Source: Cybelea sp963824595 (lineage in GTDB: Bacteria; Vulcanimicrobiota; Vulcanimicrobiia; Vulcanimicrobiales; Vulcanimicrobiaceae). Taken from it: a stretch of DNA of 64,000 nucleotides. Shown piece by piece: positions 1 to 9,208 of this stretch (its first letter is position 1; each line of letters starts with the position of its first letter). The notes beneath the pieces are model-generated. The model searched no databases. It saw only the letters and a program-made list of their open reading frames with translations, and was not told the origin of the DNA. Location of the stretch: assembly GCA_963824595.1 (NCBI GenBank), contig CAWGPY010000007.1:124001-188000 (forward strand). Direction: 5' to 3'. A program made the position numbers and the translations under genes.

Positions 1-454
1 GCATGCGCGCTGCGGCAACGGCGGGCCGCCGGCCGACACCGGTCCGTCGTGGGTCGCCTCGATCGTCAACGCGATCGGCGAGAGCCCGTCCTGGAAGAAC
101 ACGGCGGTCGTGATCCTGTGGGACGACTGGGGCGGATTCTACGACCACGTGCCGCCGCCGGCGCCCCGCGGGTGGCAGGGCGGCCCCGGCTTTCGGGTGC
201 CGATGCTGATCGTCTCGCCCTACGTCAAGGCGCACGTCGAGCACACGGTCTATCAGTTCGGCAGCGTCCTTCGGTTCGTCGAGGACAACTGGAACCTGGG
301 TTCGCTCGGCAAGAACGACGCCCACTCCGCCAGCATCGGCAACGCATTCGACTTCGGCATGCCGCCCCGCAAGTTCCGCCACATCGGCTCGAAGTATTCG
401 CAGGCGTATTTCCTGAAACAGAAGCCCTCGGGCCTCGCCCCGGACAGCGAATAG
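1..454 (+). CDS. Phosphoesterase lipoprotein family (AcpA/phospholipase C-like), 3' end only
   Basis: This is the C-terminal 150 residues of a PF04185-type phosphoesterase; the 5' end lies outside the window, and the frame is open from base 2. It holds the metal-site motif ILWDDWGGFYDHVPPP, where the two Asp match AcpA Asp386/Asp387, followed by the GFRVPMLIVSPY strand and the conserved C-terminal block ending near FDFGMPPRKFRHI. The stop at 452-454 lies 12 nt before the next paralogue, so it is probably the first visible member of a five-gene tandem operon. The likely role is an exported lipid-anchored phosphatase or phospholipase C; the substrate cannot be told from sequence. Confidence 0.9.
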   Translation, partial: HARCGNGGPPADTGPSWVASIVNAIGESPSWKNTAVVILWDDWGGFYDHVPPPAPRGWQGGPGFRVPMLIVSPYVKAHVEHTVYQFGSVLRFVEDNWNLGSLGKNDAHSASIGNAFDFGMPPRKFRHIGSKYSQAYFLKQKPSGLAPDSE

Positions 455-466
455 GATGGAACGGAG

Positions 467-1954
467 ATGAAGATTCGAGCGTTACTTCTTTGGATGTCTG
501 CAATCGCGGCCGCCCTTAGCTCGAGCGCGTGCGGCGGCGGCGGCACGTCGCCGATGCCGGGCATGGGGGCGTTCGGGCGCCACGGAACGAGCGGCTCGCC
601 CATCAAGCACGTGATCCTCATCGTGCAGGAGAACCGCAGCTTCAACGATCTGTTCGCCACATTTCCCAAGGCCGCCGGTGCGACGAAGGGCAAAGAGCGG
701 GTAAAGCAGGGCAGCAAGTACGTTGACAAGACGGTAAAACTTACGCCGACGACCCTGTTGATGAAGCACGACATCGCGCACTGTTACTCGTCGTTCGAAG
801 CCGCCTACGACAACGGCAAGATGGACGGTTTCAACCAAGAGTCCCGCGACACGTGCGGCTCGGCCGTCCACGCCGCGCTCATCCCGTACCACTACGTGCA
901 GAAATCCGACATCCAGCCGTATTGGGACATGGCCGAGCAGTGGGTGCTGGCGGATCACATGTTTCAGACGCAAGGCAGCGGCAGCTTCACGGCGCACCAG
1001 GATCTGATCCGCGGCGGCACGTGCATCCAATCGTGCGCGTCGTCGTCGGGCATCGAAAGCCTGGTGGACAATCCCACGTATTGGCCTTGGGGCTGCGACG
1101 CCGCCAAGACCGTGTGGGCGCACGTGATCGACGGCGGCGGTCACATATCGGAAGGACCGTTCCCCTGTTCGAACGACTTCCCGAACTACGGGTCGGGCGG
1201 CTACGAGACGCTGGCCGACCGGCTCGACGGCGCCGGCGTTCAGTGGAAGTATTACACCCCGTGTTTCAGCACCGACCCGAAAGTCCAGCCGGGCTGTTCG
1301 CCGAGCGATCATTGCACGGGCATGAAGCCCAGCTGCGACGGCAGCTTGCTCAACGCGTTCGACGTGATCTATCCGGTGCGCAACGGCCCCGAGTGGGGCA
1401 CGAACGTCTCGTGGCCGGAGACGAATATCTTCAGCGACATCAACGACGGCAAGCTTCCGGCGGTCTCGTGGGTCATTCCGGAAGACGACAGCAACGACCA
1501 TCCCGGCGAAACGGTGGACAACGGCCCGGCGTGGGCCGCGAGCGTCGTCAACGCGATCGGCGGAAGCTCGTATTGGAGCTCCAGCGCGATCGTCGTGCTC
1601 TGGGACGACTGGGGTGGGCTCTACGACGGCGTGAAGCCGCCGTTCCAAGACGACATGGGTGGGCTGGGCTTTCGCGTGCCGGCGATCGTCATATCGCCGT
1701 ATGCGATCGCCGGTCAGTCGAGCCAGGGCGGGCGCGTCGTCCACACGGCGTACGAGTTCGGCAGCGTGATCCGATACATCGAGGAGAACTGGGGCCTTCA
1801 ATCGCTCGGCACGACCGACGCACGGGCGACGTCAATCTCCAATATGTTCGACTACGGCCAGAGTCCGCGCGCCTTTACCGCCATTCCGTCGAAGCACGCG
1901 GCGCAATACTTCATCAACCGGCCGCACCCGCCGCAACGTGGCGACCCCGAATAG
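467..1954 (+). CDS. AcpA/phospholipase C-like phosphoesterase lipoprotein, copy 2
   Basis: The protein has 495 residues. It begins with a lipoprotein signal peptide (hydrophobic residues 5-19, lipobox SSAC with Cys22) followed by a Gly/Ser linker. The N-terminal metal motif VQENRSF is at about residues 53-59 (Glu55 and Asn56 match AcpA Glu43/Asn44), the DSNDH motif is mid-protein, and WDDWGGLYDG sits near residue 378. A GGA/GGAG ribosome binding site at 457-466 supports the ATG at 467. It is the longest of the tandem copies, with several cysteines suggesting disulfides outside the cytoplasm. The catalytic residues look intact, so it is probably an active surface or periplasmic phosphoesterase. 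It diverges more from copies 3-5 than they do from each other. Confidence 0.9.
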   Translation: MKIRALLLWMSAIAAALSSSACGGGGTSPMPGMGAFGRHGTSGSPIKHVILIVQENRSFNDLFATFPKAAGATKGKERVKQGSKYVDKTVKLTPTTLLMKHDIAHCYSSFEAAYDNGKMDGFNQESRDTCGSAVHAALIPYHYVQKSDIQPYWDMAEQWVLADHMFQTQGSGSFTAHQDLIRGGTCIQSCASSSGIESLVDNPTYWPWGCDAAKTVWAHVIDGGGHISEGPFPCSNDFPNYGSGGYETLADRLDGAGVQWKYYTPCFSTDPKVQPGCSPSDHCTGMKPSCDGSLLNAFDVIYPVRNGPEWGTNVSWPETNIFSDINDGKLPAVSWVIPEDDSNDHPGETVDNGPAWAASVVNAIGGSSYWSSSAIVVLWDDWGGLYDGVKPPFQDDMGGLGFRVPAIVISPYAIAGQSSQGGRVVHTAYEFGSVIRYIEENWGLQSLGTTDARATSISNMFDYGQSPRAFTAIPSKHAAQYFINRPHPPQRGDPE

Positions 1955-3278
1955 CACTCGTGCGGCGGCGCTGACGCTGGCTTTGGGCGCGTGCTCGACG
2001 CAGGCCGGTCCGTCGCTTCCAACGAGCGGCGCGGCGTTCGCGAACTTCGCCGGATCGGGCGCGGGGAAGATCGAGCACGTCGTCTTCATCGTGCAGGAGA
2101 ACCGCAGCTTCGACAACCTCTTCCAGGGCTATCCGGGCGCCGACACGGTGGACAGCGGCACCGACTCGCAGGGTAAGAAGATCCAACTGCGTCCCGCGGC
2201 GCTTGCGGAGCAGTACGACATCGATCACTCGGCCAAGGCGATGATCGAGGCGTGCGACGGCACCGGCAAGCTAGCGGGGACGGACTGCCGCATGGACGGC
2301 TTCGATCGCGAGCGCGCCTACGGCGGGCCGCCGAATCCGCAGTTCGTCTACGTGCCGCACCGGGATTCCAAGCCCTACTTCGACATGGCGCACGAATGGG
2401 TCGTGGCCGACCGCATGTTCCAGTCGCAGCTCGACGAGAGCTTCGTCGCGCACCAATACACGATCGCAGCGCAGGCGCACTCGGCCGTGGATCTGCCCAT
2501 CGGCATTTGGGGCTGCGGCGGCAGCAAGGGCGACAAGATCCGCACGATCGGCCCAACGCGCAGGACCGGCCGCTGGGAACGGCCGTGCTTCGATTACCGC
2601 ACGTTGGGCGACGAACTCGACGACGCGGGCCTCTCGTGGCGCTACTACACCAGCCGCTACGGCGCACCGTCGAGCGGCGAGGGCGGCGTGTGGTCGGGCT
2701 ACCAGGCCGTGCGCCACATCTACTACGGGCCCGACTGGCTGCGCGACGTGGTCTCGCCGCAGAACCGCTTTCTCACCGACATTCCCGCGGGGAAGCTCGC
2801 GAGCTTCACGTGGATCACGCCCCTGTGCGACGACTCCGATCACGTCAACTGCGGCGGCGGTTACGGCCCGTCGTGGGTGGCGGCGGTCGTCAACACCATC
2901 GGCCGCAGCAAGTTCTGGGGCTCGACCGCCATCTTCGTACAGTGGGACGACTGGGGCGGGCTCTACGACCACGTACCGCCGCCGTACGAAGACTTCGACG
3001 GCCTGGGATTTCGCGTGCCGCTGATCGTGATCTCGCCGTACGCCAAGCAGAACTACGTGTCGCACGTGCAGTACGAGACGGCCAGCGTGCTGCGCTTCGC
3101 CGAAGACCTGTTCGGGCTGGGTCGGCTGGCGGCGGCCGACGCGCGCGCGAACTCACCGGCCGCCGACTGCTTCGATTTCTCGCGGCGGCCCCGCAAGTTC
3201 GTTCCGATCCGGGCGCCGAAGAACCGCAAGTTCTTCATGCAGCAGCTCAACGACTATCGAGCTCCCGACTATGAGTAA
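1938..3278 (+). CDS. AcpA/phospholipase C-like phosphoesterase lipoprotein, copy 3
   Basis: The protein has 446 residues. The GTG start at 1938 lies inside the end of the previous gene (17 nt overlap) with no clear Shine-Dalgarno, so translation is probably coupled. The start is chosen because it gives a complete lipoprotein signal (LGAC, Cys19). VQENRSF is near residue 54, DDSDHVNC is mid-protein and WDDWGGLYDHVPPP is near residue 336, so all metal ligands are present. The sequence is very close to copies 4 and 5 from the GAGKI(E/T)HVV segment to the C-terminus, indicating recent tandem duplication. Predicted role: exported, membrane-anchored phosphatase or phospholipase C. Confidence 0.9.
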   Translation: MATPNSTRAAALTLALGACSTQAGPSLPTSGAAFANFAGSGAGKIEHVVFIVQENRSFDNLFQGYPGADTVDSGTDSQGKKIQLRPAALAEQYDIDHSAKAMIEACDGTGKLAGTDCRMDGFDRERAYGGPPNPQFVYVPHRDSKPYFDMAHEWVVADRMFQSQLDESFVAHQYTIAAQAHSAVDLPIGIWGCGGSKGDKIRTIGPTRRTGRWERPCFDYRTLGDELDDAGLSWRYYTSRYGAPSSGEGGVWSGYQAVRHIYYGPDWLRDVVSPQNRFLTDIPAGKLASFTWITPLCDDSDHVNCGGGYGPSWVAAVVNTIGRSKFWGSTAIFVQWDDWGGLYDHVPPPYEDFDGLGFRVPLIVISPYAKQNYVSHVQYETASVLRFAEDLFGLGRLAAADARANSPAADCFDFSRRPRKFVPIRAPKNRKFFMQQLNDYRAPDYE

Positions 3279-4614
3279 GGCGCCGGCCGCGCTCGCGCTG
3301 GCCGCGGCCCTCGCGGGATGCGCCGGGCCGCAGAGTTTGCCGTACATGCGCGGCGGGGCGCCGCTGCGCACGCTCTCGATGACCGGCGCGGGCAAGATCA
3401 CGCACGTCGTCTACATCGTGCAAGAGAACCGAAGCTTCGACAATCTCTTCCAAGGCTATCCCGGAGCCGACACGGTCTCGAGCGGCAAGGATTCCAATGG
3501 CGACACCGTCGCGCTGCAGCCGGTGCCGCTGTCGTACTTCTACGAGCTCGACCATTCGGCCGAGGCGATGTTCACCGACTGCCGCGGCACCGGCAAGCTG
3601 CCGGGGACGGGGTGCCGCATGGACGGCTTCGATCAGGAGTTCAACTTCGGCGGGCCGCCGGGCATCAAGCTGCCGATGTACGTGTACGTGCCGCATAAGG
3701 ACTCGAAGCCCTACTTCGACATGGCGCGCGAGGGCGTGCTGGCCGACCGGATGTTCCAGTCGCACCTCGACGAGAGCTACGTCAGCCACCAATACATCAT
3801 CGCCGCGCAGGCGGAATCGAGCGTGGATCTTCCGAGCGGCGTCTGGGGCTGCTCGAAGGAGGGCGGCGATCGCGTGGCCACGGTGACGCACGACCGCACC
3901 TACGGCAAGCCGATCAAACCGTGCTACGATTATCAGACGCTCGGCGACGAGCTCGACCGCGCCGGCCTCAGCTGGAAGTTCTACACCAGCACCTACGGCA
4001 GCCGTTCGAGCGGCGACGCGAGCTATTGGTCGAGCTATCAAGCGGTCCGCCACATCCGTTACGGTCCCGACTGGAAAAACGACGTGATCTCGCCGAACTG
4101 GAAGTTCATCACCGACGTCCGCAAAGGCAAGCTGGCCAACTTCACGTGGATCACGCCGGTGTGCACCGACTCCGATCACGTGAACTGCCCGGGCGGCTAC
4201 GGCCCGTCGTGGGTGGCGGCGCTGGTCAACACGGTCGGCAACAGCAAGTTCTGGGACTCGACGGCGATCTTCATCCAGTGGGACGACTGGGGCGGCCTCT
4301 ACGATCACGTGCCGCCGCCGTTCGAGGATTACGACGGGCTCGGATTCCGGGTTCCGCTGATCGTGCTCTCGCCGTACGCCCGGCACGGCCGCGTGTCGCA
4401 CGTGCAGTACGAGACGGCCAGCGTGCTGCGCTTCGCGGAAGACCTGTTCGGGCTGGGTCAGCTGGCGGCGGCCGACGCGCGCGCCAACTCGCCGGCCGCC
4501 GACTGCTTCGACTTCTCGCAGCAGCCGCGGCCGTTCGTCAAGATCGCGGCCCCCCTGCCGCCAAAGTTCTTCATGCATCGGTACGGCGAATACGAGGCGC
4601 CCGACTATGAATAG
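3271..4614 (+). CDS. AcpA/phospholipase C-like phosphoesterase lipoprotein, copy 4
   Basis: The protein has 447 residues. The ATG overlaps the stop of copy 3 by 8 nt (ATGAGTAA). It has a lipoprotein signal with LAGC and Cys17, then QENRSFDNLF, a conserved DESYVSHQYIIAAQ segment that in AcpA-type enzymes lies near the nucleophile region, TDSDHVNC, and WDDWGGLYDHVPPP. All metal-site positions are intact. Most of its sequence matches copy 5, including the SSYQAVRHI and KGKLANFTWITP blocks. The nucleophilic Ser/Thr cannot be fixed from sequence alone. The shared overlap architecture indicates co-translation with copies 3 and 5. Confidence 0.9.
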   Translation: MSKAPAALALAAALAGCAGPQSLPYMRGGAPLRTLSMTGAGKITHVVYIVQENRSFDNLFQGYPGADTVSSGKDSNGDTVALQPVPLSYFYELDHSAEAMFTDCRGTGKLPGTGCRMDGFDQEFNFGGPPGIKLPMYVYVPHKDSKPYFDMAREGVLADRMFQSHLDESYVSHQYIIAAQAESSVDLPSGVWGCSKEGGDRVATVTHDRTYGKPIKPCYDYQTLGDELDRAGLSWKFYTSTYGSRSSGDASYWSSYQAVRHIRYGPDWKNDVISPNWKFITDVRKGKLANFTWITPVCTDSDHVNCPGGYGPSWVAALVNTVGNSKFWDSTAIFIQWDDWGGLYDHVPPPFEDYDGLGFRVPLIVLSPYARHGRVSHVQYETASVLRFAEDLFGLGQLAAADARANSPAADCFDFSQQPRPFVKIAAPLPPKFFMHRYGEYEAPDYE

Positions 4615-5950
4615 AGTTTTAGCCGCGTTGGCGGCCGCCGCGATGCTCGCGGGCTGCGCGGGCGGGTCGCTGCCCTACATGCAGGGCGGGGCGCCGCTGC
4701 GCACGCTGTCGGGAACGGGCGCCGGCAAGATCACGCACGTCGTGTACATCGTGCAGGAGAACCGCAGCTTCGACAACCTGTTCAACGGCTACCCGGGCGC
4801 CGACACGGTCACGAGCGGGAAGAACTCAAAAGGCGAGACCGTCGAGCTCAAGCCGGTGAAGCTTTCGCAGCGTCCCTACGTGCTCGATCACTCCGCCGCC
4901 TCGATGTTCGCGGCGTGTGACGGCAAGGGTTCGCTGCCCGGCACGAAATGCCGCATGGACGGCTTCGATCGCGAAGAGCACTACGGCGGACCGTCGGGCG
5001 TGCAGTATCCGATGTACGTGTACGTGCCCCACGGCGACTCGAAGCCCTACTTCGACATCGCGCACGAAGGCGTGCTGGCCGACCGGATGTTTCAGTCGCA
5101 CCTCGACGAGAGCTTCGTCAGCCACCAATACATCATCGCCGCGCAGGCGCAGATGAGCGTTGACCTTCCCTACGGCGCGTGGGGCTGCCCCGGCGGACCG
5201 GGCGACACCGTGGCGACGATCACCAAGGACCGCAAATACGGCAAGGGCGAGGAGCCCTGCTTCGACTATCAGACGCTCGGCGACGAGCTCGACAAGGCGG
5301 GCCTCAGTTGGAAATTCTACACCAGCACCTACGGCAGCCGCTCGAGCGGCGATGCCAGTTACTGGTCCAGCTATCAGGCCGTGCGCCACATCTACTACGG
5401 CCCCGACTGGAAGAACGACGTGATCACGCCGAACTGGAAGTTCATCACCGACGTGCGCAAGGGTAAGCTGGCGAACTTCACGTGGATCACGCCGGTGTGC
5501 GACGACTCCGATCACGTCAACTGTCCCGGCGGCTACGGCCCGTCGTGGGTGGCGGCGCTGGTCAACGCGGTCGGCAACAGCAAGTACTGGAACTCGACGG
5601 CGATCTTCATCCAGTGGGACGACTGGGGCGGCCTCTACGACCACGTGCCGCCGCCGTATAAAGATGCCGACGGCCTCGGCTTCCGCGTGCCGCTGGTCGT
5701 GCTCTCGCCGTACTCGAAGGCGAACTACGTCTCGCACGTGGAGTACGAGACGGCCAGCGTGCTGCGCTTCGCGGAGGACCTGTTTGGGCTGGGTCAGCTG
5801 GCGGCGGCCGACGCGCGCGCCAACTCACCAGCCGGCGACTGCTTCGACTTCTCGCAGCAGCCGCACCAATTCGTCAAGATCGCGGCGCCGCTACCGCCGA
5901 AGTTCTTCATGCACCAATACGGCGAGTACCAAGCGCCCGATTACGAGTAA
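4607..5950 (+). CDS. AcpA/phospholipase C-like phosphoesterase lipoprotein, copy 5
   Basis: The protein has 447 residues. The ATG overlaps the stop of copy 4 by 8 nt (ATGAATAG). The lipobox is LAGC (Cys17), followed by the LPYMxGGAPLRTLS linker also found in copy 4. QENRSFDNLF, DDSDHVNC and WDDWGGLYDHVPPP are all intact. It ends the tandem array: the next gene is on the opposite strand, with its stop 8 nt downstream. Duplication of whole genes including the overlap points to repeated unequal crossing-over. The products are probably paralogues for different phosphate esters, or simply extra dosage. Confidence 0.9.
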   Translation: MNRVLAALAAAAMLAGCAGGSLPYMQGGAPLRTLSGTGAGKITHVVYIVQENRSFDNLFNGYPGADTVTSGKNSKGETVELKPVKLSQRPYVLDHSAASMFAACDGKGSLPGTKCRMDGFDREEHYGGPSGVQYPMYVYVPHGDSKPYFDIAHEGVLADRMFQSHLDESFVSHQYIIAAQAQMSVDLPYGAWGCPGGPGDTVATITKDRKYGKGEEPCFDYQTLGDELDKAGLSWKFYTSTYGSRSSGDASYWSSYQAVRHIYYGPDWKNDVITPNWKFITDVRKGKLANFTWITPVCDDSDHVNCPGGYGPSWVAALVNAVGNSKYWNSTAIFIQWDDWGGLYDHVPPPYKDADGLGFRVPLVVLSPYSKANYVSHVEYETASVLRFAEDLFGLGQLAAADARANSPAGDCFDFSQQPHQFVKIAAPLPPKFFMHQYGEYQAPDYE

Positions 5951-5957
5951 TCCGCGC

Positions 5958-7964
5958 TTACGGCGAGCCGCGCAGACGCGCGAGCAGCAGCCCTAAGTAA
6001 TCCGGGTCGCCCGCACGCTGGTGCGCGCGGTACTCGGAGACGCTGAAGAGCCAGTCGGGCAAATCCGGCGGCAGGCCGATCTCGTCGCTGGTCACGTCGT
6101 AGCGAAAGGTCATCGGCGAGTTGTCCCACGTCCAGATTGCGTGCGCCACCACCCAGCAGCCCAGCACGTTGCGGAAGTGGACCGTGACGTCGGTCGGGCT
6201 GACCGGCTCCATCGGATTGGGCGCGTAGGTGCCGACGAAGTGCGCCTTCCATAGATCGTAGGTCTGCGTGTCGATCCAGAGATCGCGCAGGTTGTGTTTT
6301 TGCGGATCGCTGCGCGGCTCGAGCCGAAGGTGATACGCGCGATGGCCGTCTACGTCTTCCACCGGCGGCATCCCGGGGTCGCCGAGTTTATACGGCCACT
6401 TCGCCACGGCGACCACGGTGGCGATCGTCTTGAGCCCCGCGAGATCCGGCGTCATGAGCGCACTGCCGGCCGCACCGCCCGTATCGCGCGCCACGTGGAC
6501 CGACGAGCGCATCGTCCACGCGAACGGCCCGAGGAACTCGGGAAGGATCATCGCGGGCGGCAGCTTGCCGCTGGGAATCGGATCGCTCACGTTCTCCATG
6601 CCGTCGGAGAGGCGCACGGCGTAGCGATGCACCTCGACCGACGAGGTCTCCCCGGTGTAATAGCCCATCGGCCGCGCGGTGATGTTCCAGGTGTCGGTGA
6701 AGACGGCGTACGGCGGCACCGGATACGACTGCAGGCGCGCGAACGCCGCGTCGAAGATCTGCTGCGGCGTGGCCGGCGCCGTCGCGGGCGCGGCCGCCGA
6801 GCGCACGAGCACGATGGTCATCGCGTCGAAATCCACCGTGTAGGCGTAGCTGCGCAGGAAGTCGTTCGAAATGACGCCCCACACCGTGAACGGAAACATG
6901 CCGAGCGGCGAGCCCTGCGGCGTGTAGACGCCGGGGACGTCGGTCTGCACGGCGGAACCCACCGTGACGCGCTTCGCGACGAAGGGGACGGATTGGACGT
7001 CGCCCCCGCCGCCGATGCCGGTGCCGGCGTGCGCCCGATCCAGCTCGATCTTCGCGGCGCTCAGCAGCTGCGGCGACGGCATCACACCGCCGCCGGCGAG
7101 GCCGCTGTCGAAGAGAAAGAGGCCCGGCGCCGCGTCGTTGACTTGCGCGGGCGCCATGACGAAGTGATCGCCGACCAGCCAACACGGAACGATCGTGGCG
7201 TGCTCCGCCGAGGCGCGGGCCTGAAACTCCGCCGACGCCGAGCGCGGCCGCAGCACCAGCGCGTCGTGCGGATAATCGATCGTCACGAGGAAGCGCTCGA
7301 AGAACGTGGTGCCGACGACGCCGTCAATGGCGAGATTCGTGAACAGCGCGGAGGCGTGCGTGGGGAACACGTGCACGGGAACGTCGGCGGCGGTCGCGCC
7401 GCCGAGCGCCAGCGAGCGCAGCATGCCGCTGCTCGTCGCGGCCTGGCGTCCGCCGGCGAAGGTTCCGGCGCCGCCGCTCTGCGTCTTGACGCCGGCCTTC
7501 TCGGCAAACGCGGGCTCGAGGTCAACGTCGCCGCCGGTGTCAACCAAGAAGTTCCCCGCGACGCCGTTGGCGACGACGCGCACGACCGGCAGCGGATTGC
7601 CGGTGACGAACGGCACGACGGTCTCGTCGGCGGCGACGCTCGTGCGTCGCGTCGCCTCGGTCGCGCGCCGTTGCAGCTCGGCGAGCAGTCGGGTGGCGCG
7701 CGCGTTGTTGGGATCGGCGGCAAGTGCGGAGCGCAGCAGCGGTTCGGCGCCGCTTAGGTCGTTTGCGTAGAGCCGGATCGCCGCGAGCCCGACCTGCGCG
7801 CCGGTGTCGGAGGGGTTGGTCTGCAACGCCGCCTCGTAGGCCGTCGCGGCGGCGGGGAAGTCGCCTTGCGCGAAGAGCGCTGCGGCGGGCTCGCCGGCGG
7901 CGCGCGCGGAGGAAGTCGCGGCCGCGAACATAATCGCGGCGATGGCAACGCCGAACTTCACCAC
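5958..7964 (-). CDS. TPR and two-lobed retropepsin-like aspartyl protease, secreted
   Basis: The protein has 668 residues and starts at GTG 7964 (a second GTG follows immediately); no strong ribosome binding site is seen. Residues 1-23 form a signal peptide ending in ARA. Residues about 24-100 form tetratricopeptide-like helices (ALFAQGDFPAAATAYEAAL type). Two aspartyl protease half-sites follow: NFLVDTGG with Asp142 and FLFDSG with Asp286, each followed by hydrophobic Gly-rich strands as in PF13650 retropepsin-like domains. A C-terminal region of about 250 residues has no recognised motif. The paired D-T/S-G motifs suggest a bilobed enzyme working outside the cytoplasm. It converges with the phosphoesterase array and diverges from the lipocalin-like gene. 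Confidence 0.8.
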   Translation of the reverse strand: MVKFGVAIAAIMFAAATSSARAAGEPAAALFAQGDFPAAATAYEAALQTNPSDTGAQVGLAAIRLYANDLSGAEPLLRSALAADPNNARATRLLAELQRRATEATRRTSVAADETVVPFVTGNPLPVVRVVANGVAGNFLVDTGGDVDLEPAFAEKAGVKTQSGGAGTFAGGRQAATSSGMLRSLALGGATAADVPVHVFPTHASALFTNLAIDGVVGTTFFERFLVTIDYPHDALVLRPRSASAEFQARASAEHATIVPCWLVGDHFVMAPAQVNDAAPGLFLFDSGLAGGGVMPSPQLLSAAKIELDRAHAGTGIGGGGDVQSVPFVAKRVTVGSAVQTDVPGVYTPQGSPLGMFPFTVWGVISNDFLRSYAYTVDFDAMTIVLVRSAAAPATAPATPQQIFDAAFARLQSYPVPPYAVFTDTWNITARPMGYYTGETSSVEVHRYAVRLSDGMENVSDPIPSGKLPPAMILPEFLGPFAWTMRSSVHVARDTGGAAGSALMTPDLAGLKTIATVVAVAKWPYKLGDPGMPPVEDVDGHRAYHLRLEPRSDPQKHNLRDLWIDTQTYDLWKAHFVGTYAPNPMEPVSPTDVTVHFRNVLGCWVVAHAIWTWDNSPMTFRYDVTSDEIGLPPDLPDWLFSVSEYRAHQRAGDPDYLGLLLARLRGSP

Positions 7965-7977
7965 GAGGTCACATCAT

Positions 7978-8538
7978 ATGGACTCATCGCCACGCTCTCC
8001 TCATACCTCGAACGAACCAGAGCGGTTTCATGTTTCGCGCCGCGGCATCATCGAGATGGCCGCGTCGTTCGGCCTGCTGGCGGCCGTCGCCAAGGCGCCG
8101 GCGGCCGAAGCGGCCGTCGCGGTCCGCCAGGGGATCGTGGGGGCGTGGAGCCTGGTCACCTTCGACGTTGACGAAGGCAAGGGCGCCGAGAAGCCGCGCT
8201 TCGGTCCCGACCCGGTGGGCTATCTGATCTACAGCGCCGACGCGCGCATGGCCGCCGTGCTCGGCGGCACGCAGCGGCCGAAGCTCGACTCGCCGGCGGG
8301 CGTGTCGCCGTCGGAGGACGCACGCACCCAATCGCTGCGCAACTTCCTGGCCTATGCCGGACGCTACGAAGTTCGCGGCGACCGCGTGTTCCACCACGTG
8401 GAGGTTTCGGTGTTCACGAACCTGCAGGGCGTCACGCTCGAACGCCAGTTCAAGATCGAGGGCGACACGCTGACGATACGCACGGTGCCGCCGGAGATCT
8501 GGGGCACCTCGAACGTGCTGGTCTGGAAGCGCGCGTAA
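7978..8538 (+). CDS. Lipocalin-like domain protein with Tat-type signal
   Basis: The protein has 186 residues. ATG 7978 is chosen because GAGGT lies 8 nt upstream; an upstream in-frame ATG at 7942 would overlap the divergent gene. The N-terminus carries a twin-arginine-like SRRGIIEMAAS followed by a hydrophobic stretch and AEA, so Tat export is likely. The mature part has the features of the lipocalin-like 5 family: IVGAWSLVTFDV, GYLIYSADARMAAVL, and a C-terminal GDTLTIRTVPPEIWG strand ending VLVWKRA. Such domains are small beta-barrels with unknown ligands. It shares a short divergent intergenic region with the protease gene. Confidence 0.75.
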   Translation: MDSSPRSPHTSNEPERFHVSRRGIIEMAASFGLLAAVAKAPAAEAAVAVRQGIVGAWSLVTFDVDEGKGAEKPRFGPDPVGYLIYSADARMAAVLGGTQRPKLDSPAGVSPSEDARTQSLRNFLAYAGRYEVRGDRVFHHVEVSVFTNLQGVTLERQFKIEGDTLTIRTVPPEIWGTSNVLVWKRA

Positions 8539-8547
8539 ACGACGGGT

Positions 8548-9204
8548 CTAGTACACGCCGGGAATGAGCCGCCACGTCCGCGCGCGGTACGCCGCATACT
8601 CCGCGCCGAACTGATCGCTGAGCAGCCGCTCCTCCGCGCGAATGCGCGCCACGATAACGGGGACGATCGCGGCGGCGAGCAGCACGCCGACGCCCGAACG
8701 AAAGGCGAGACCCCATCCGAGCGCGCCGAGCAGCAAGCCGAGATAACTCGGGTGACGGATGGTGCCGTAGAGTCCGGTCGTGACGAGGGCGTGGTTCGGC
8801 TGGATGGCGACGAGGCCGCTGAAGCGGTTGCCGAGCACGAATACCGGCGCGATGCGCAACGCGCCTCCGATTGCGACGATCGCCACGCCGACCCAGCGCG
8901 TCGTCTCGCCGTCGATCGTCCAAAAGCCGATGCGATCGTTCCACGCGGGTACGAATGCGTCGAGAAGGCCGATCGCGACGACCGCGAACACGACCCAACG
9001 ATTACCGCGGTCCTCGCGCACGCCGCTGCTGACGTTTCCGCCCGCGAAGACCGCGGCGACGCAGAGGACGACGAACACGGCCGTCAGCGTCACGAGCGGC
9101 GGATGGGAGAAGAACGCGCGCACGCCGCCGAGGCCGGTCACGGCGAGCGCGAGGTAGACGGCGGCCGAGATCAGCGCGAGGGTGACGCGCGCCGTCGCGT
9201 TCAC
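8548..9204 (-). CDS. ICMT/PEMT-like integral membrane methyltransferase
   Basis: The protein has 218 residues and is polytopic, with about six hydrophobic segments. It has the signature of isoprenylcysteine carboxyl methyltransferase/phospholipid methyltransferase family proteins: ALVTTGLYGTIRHPSYLG around residues 140-160 and the C-terminal EERLLSDQFGAEYAAYRART block. GTG 9204 is chosen because GGAG lies 7 nt upstream, inside the end of the preceding phosphoesterase gene, whose stop is only 4 nt away; the two genes are therefore cotranscribed. An earlier in-frame start would give an Arg/Ser-rich N-terminus that merely shadows the neighbour. In bacteria these proteins methylate lipids or small molecules; the substrate is unknown. 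Confidence 0.8.
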   Translation of the reverse strand: MNATARVTLALISAAVYLALAVTGLGGVRAFFSHPPLVTLTAVFVVLCVAAVFAGGNVSSGVREDRGNRWVVFAVVAIGLLDAFVPAWNDRIGFWTIDGETTRWVGVAIVAIGGALRIAPVFVLGNRFSGLVAIQPNHALVTTGLYGTIRHPSYLGLLLGALGWGLAFRSGVGVLLAAAIVPVIVARIRAEERLLSDQFGAEYAAYRARTWRLIPGVY

Positions 9205-9208
9205 GGCG

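Noticed and set aside
482..1801. Long antisense reading frames opposite the phosphoesterase array (also 3247-4578, 4826-5737, 2271-3065)
   Set aside because: Arg/Val/His-rich composition with no domain, exactly opposite conserved genes; typical of GC-rich antisense frames.
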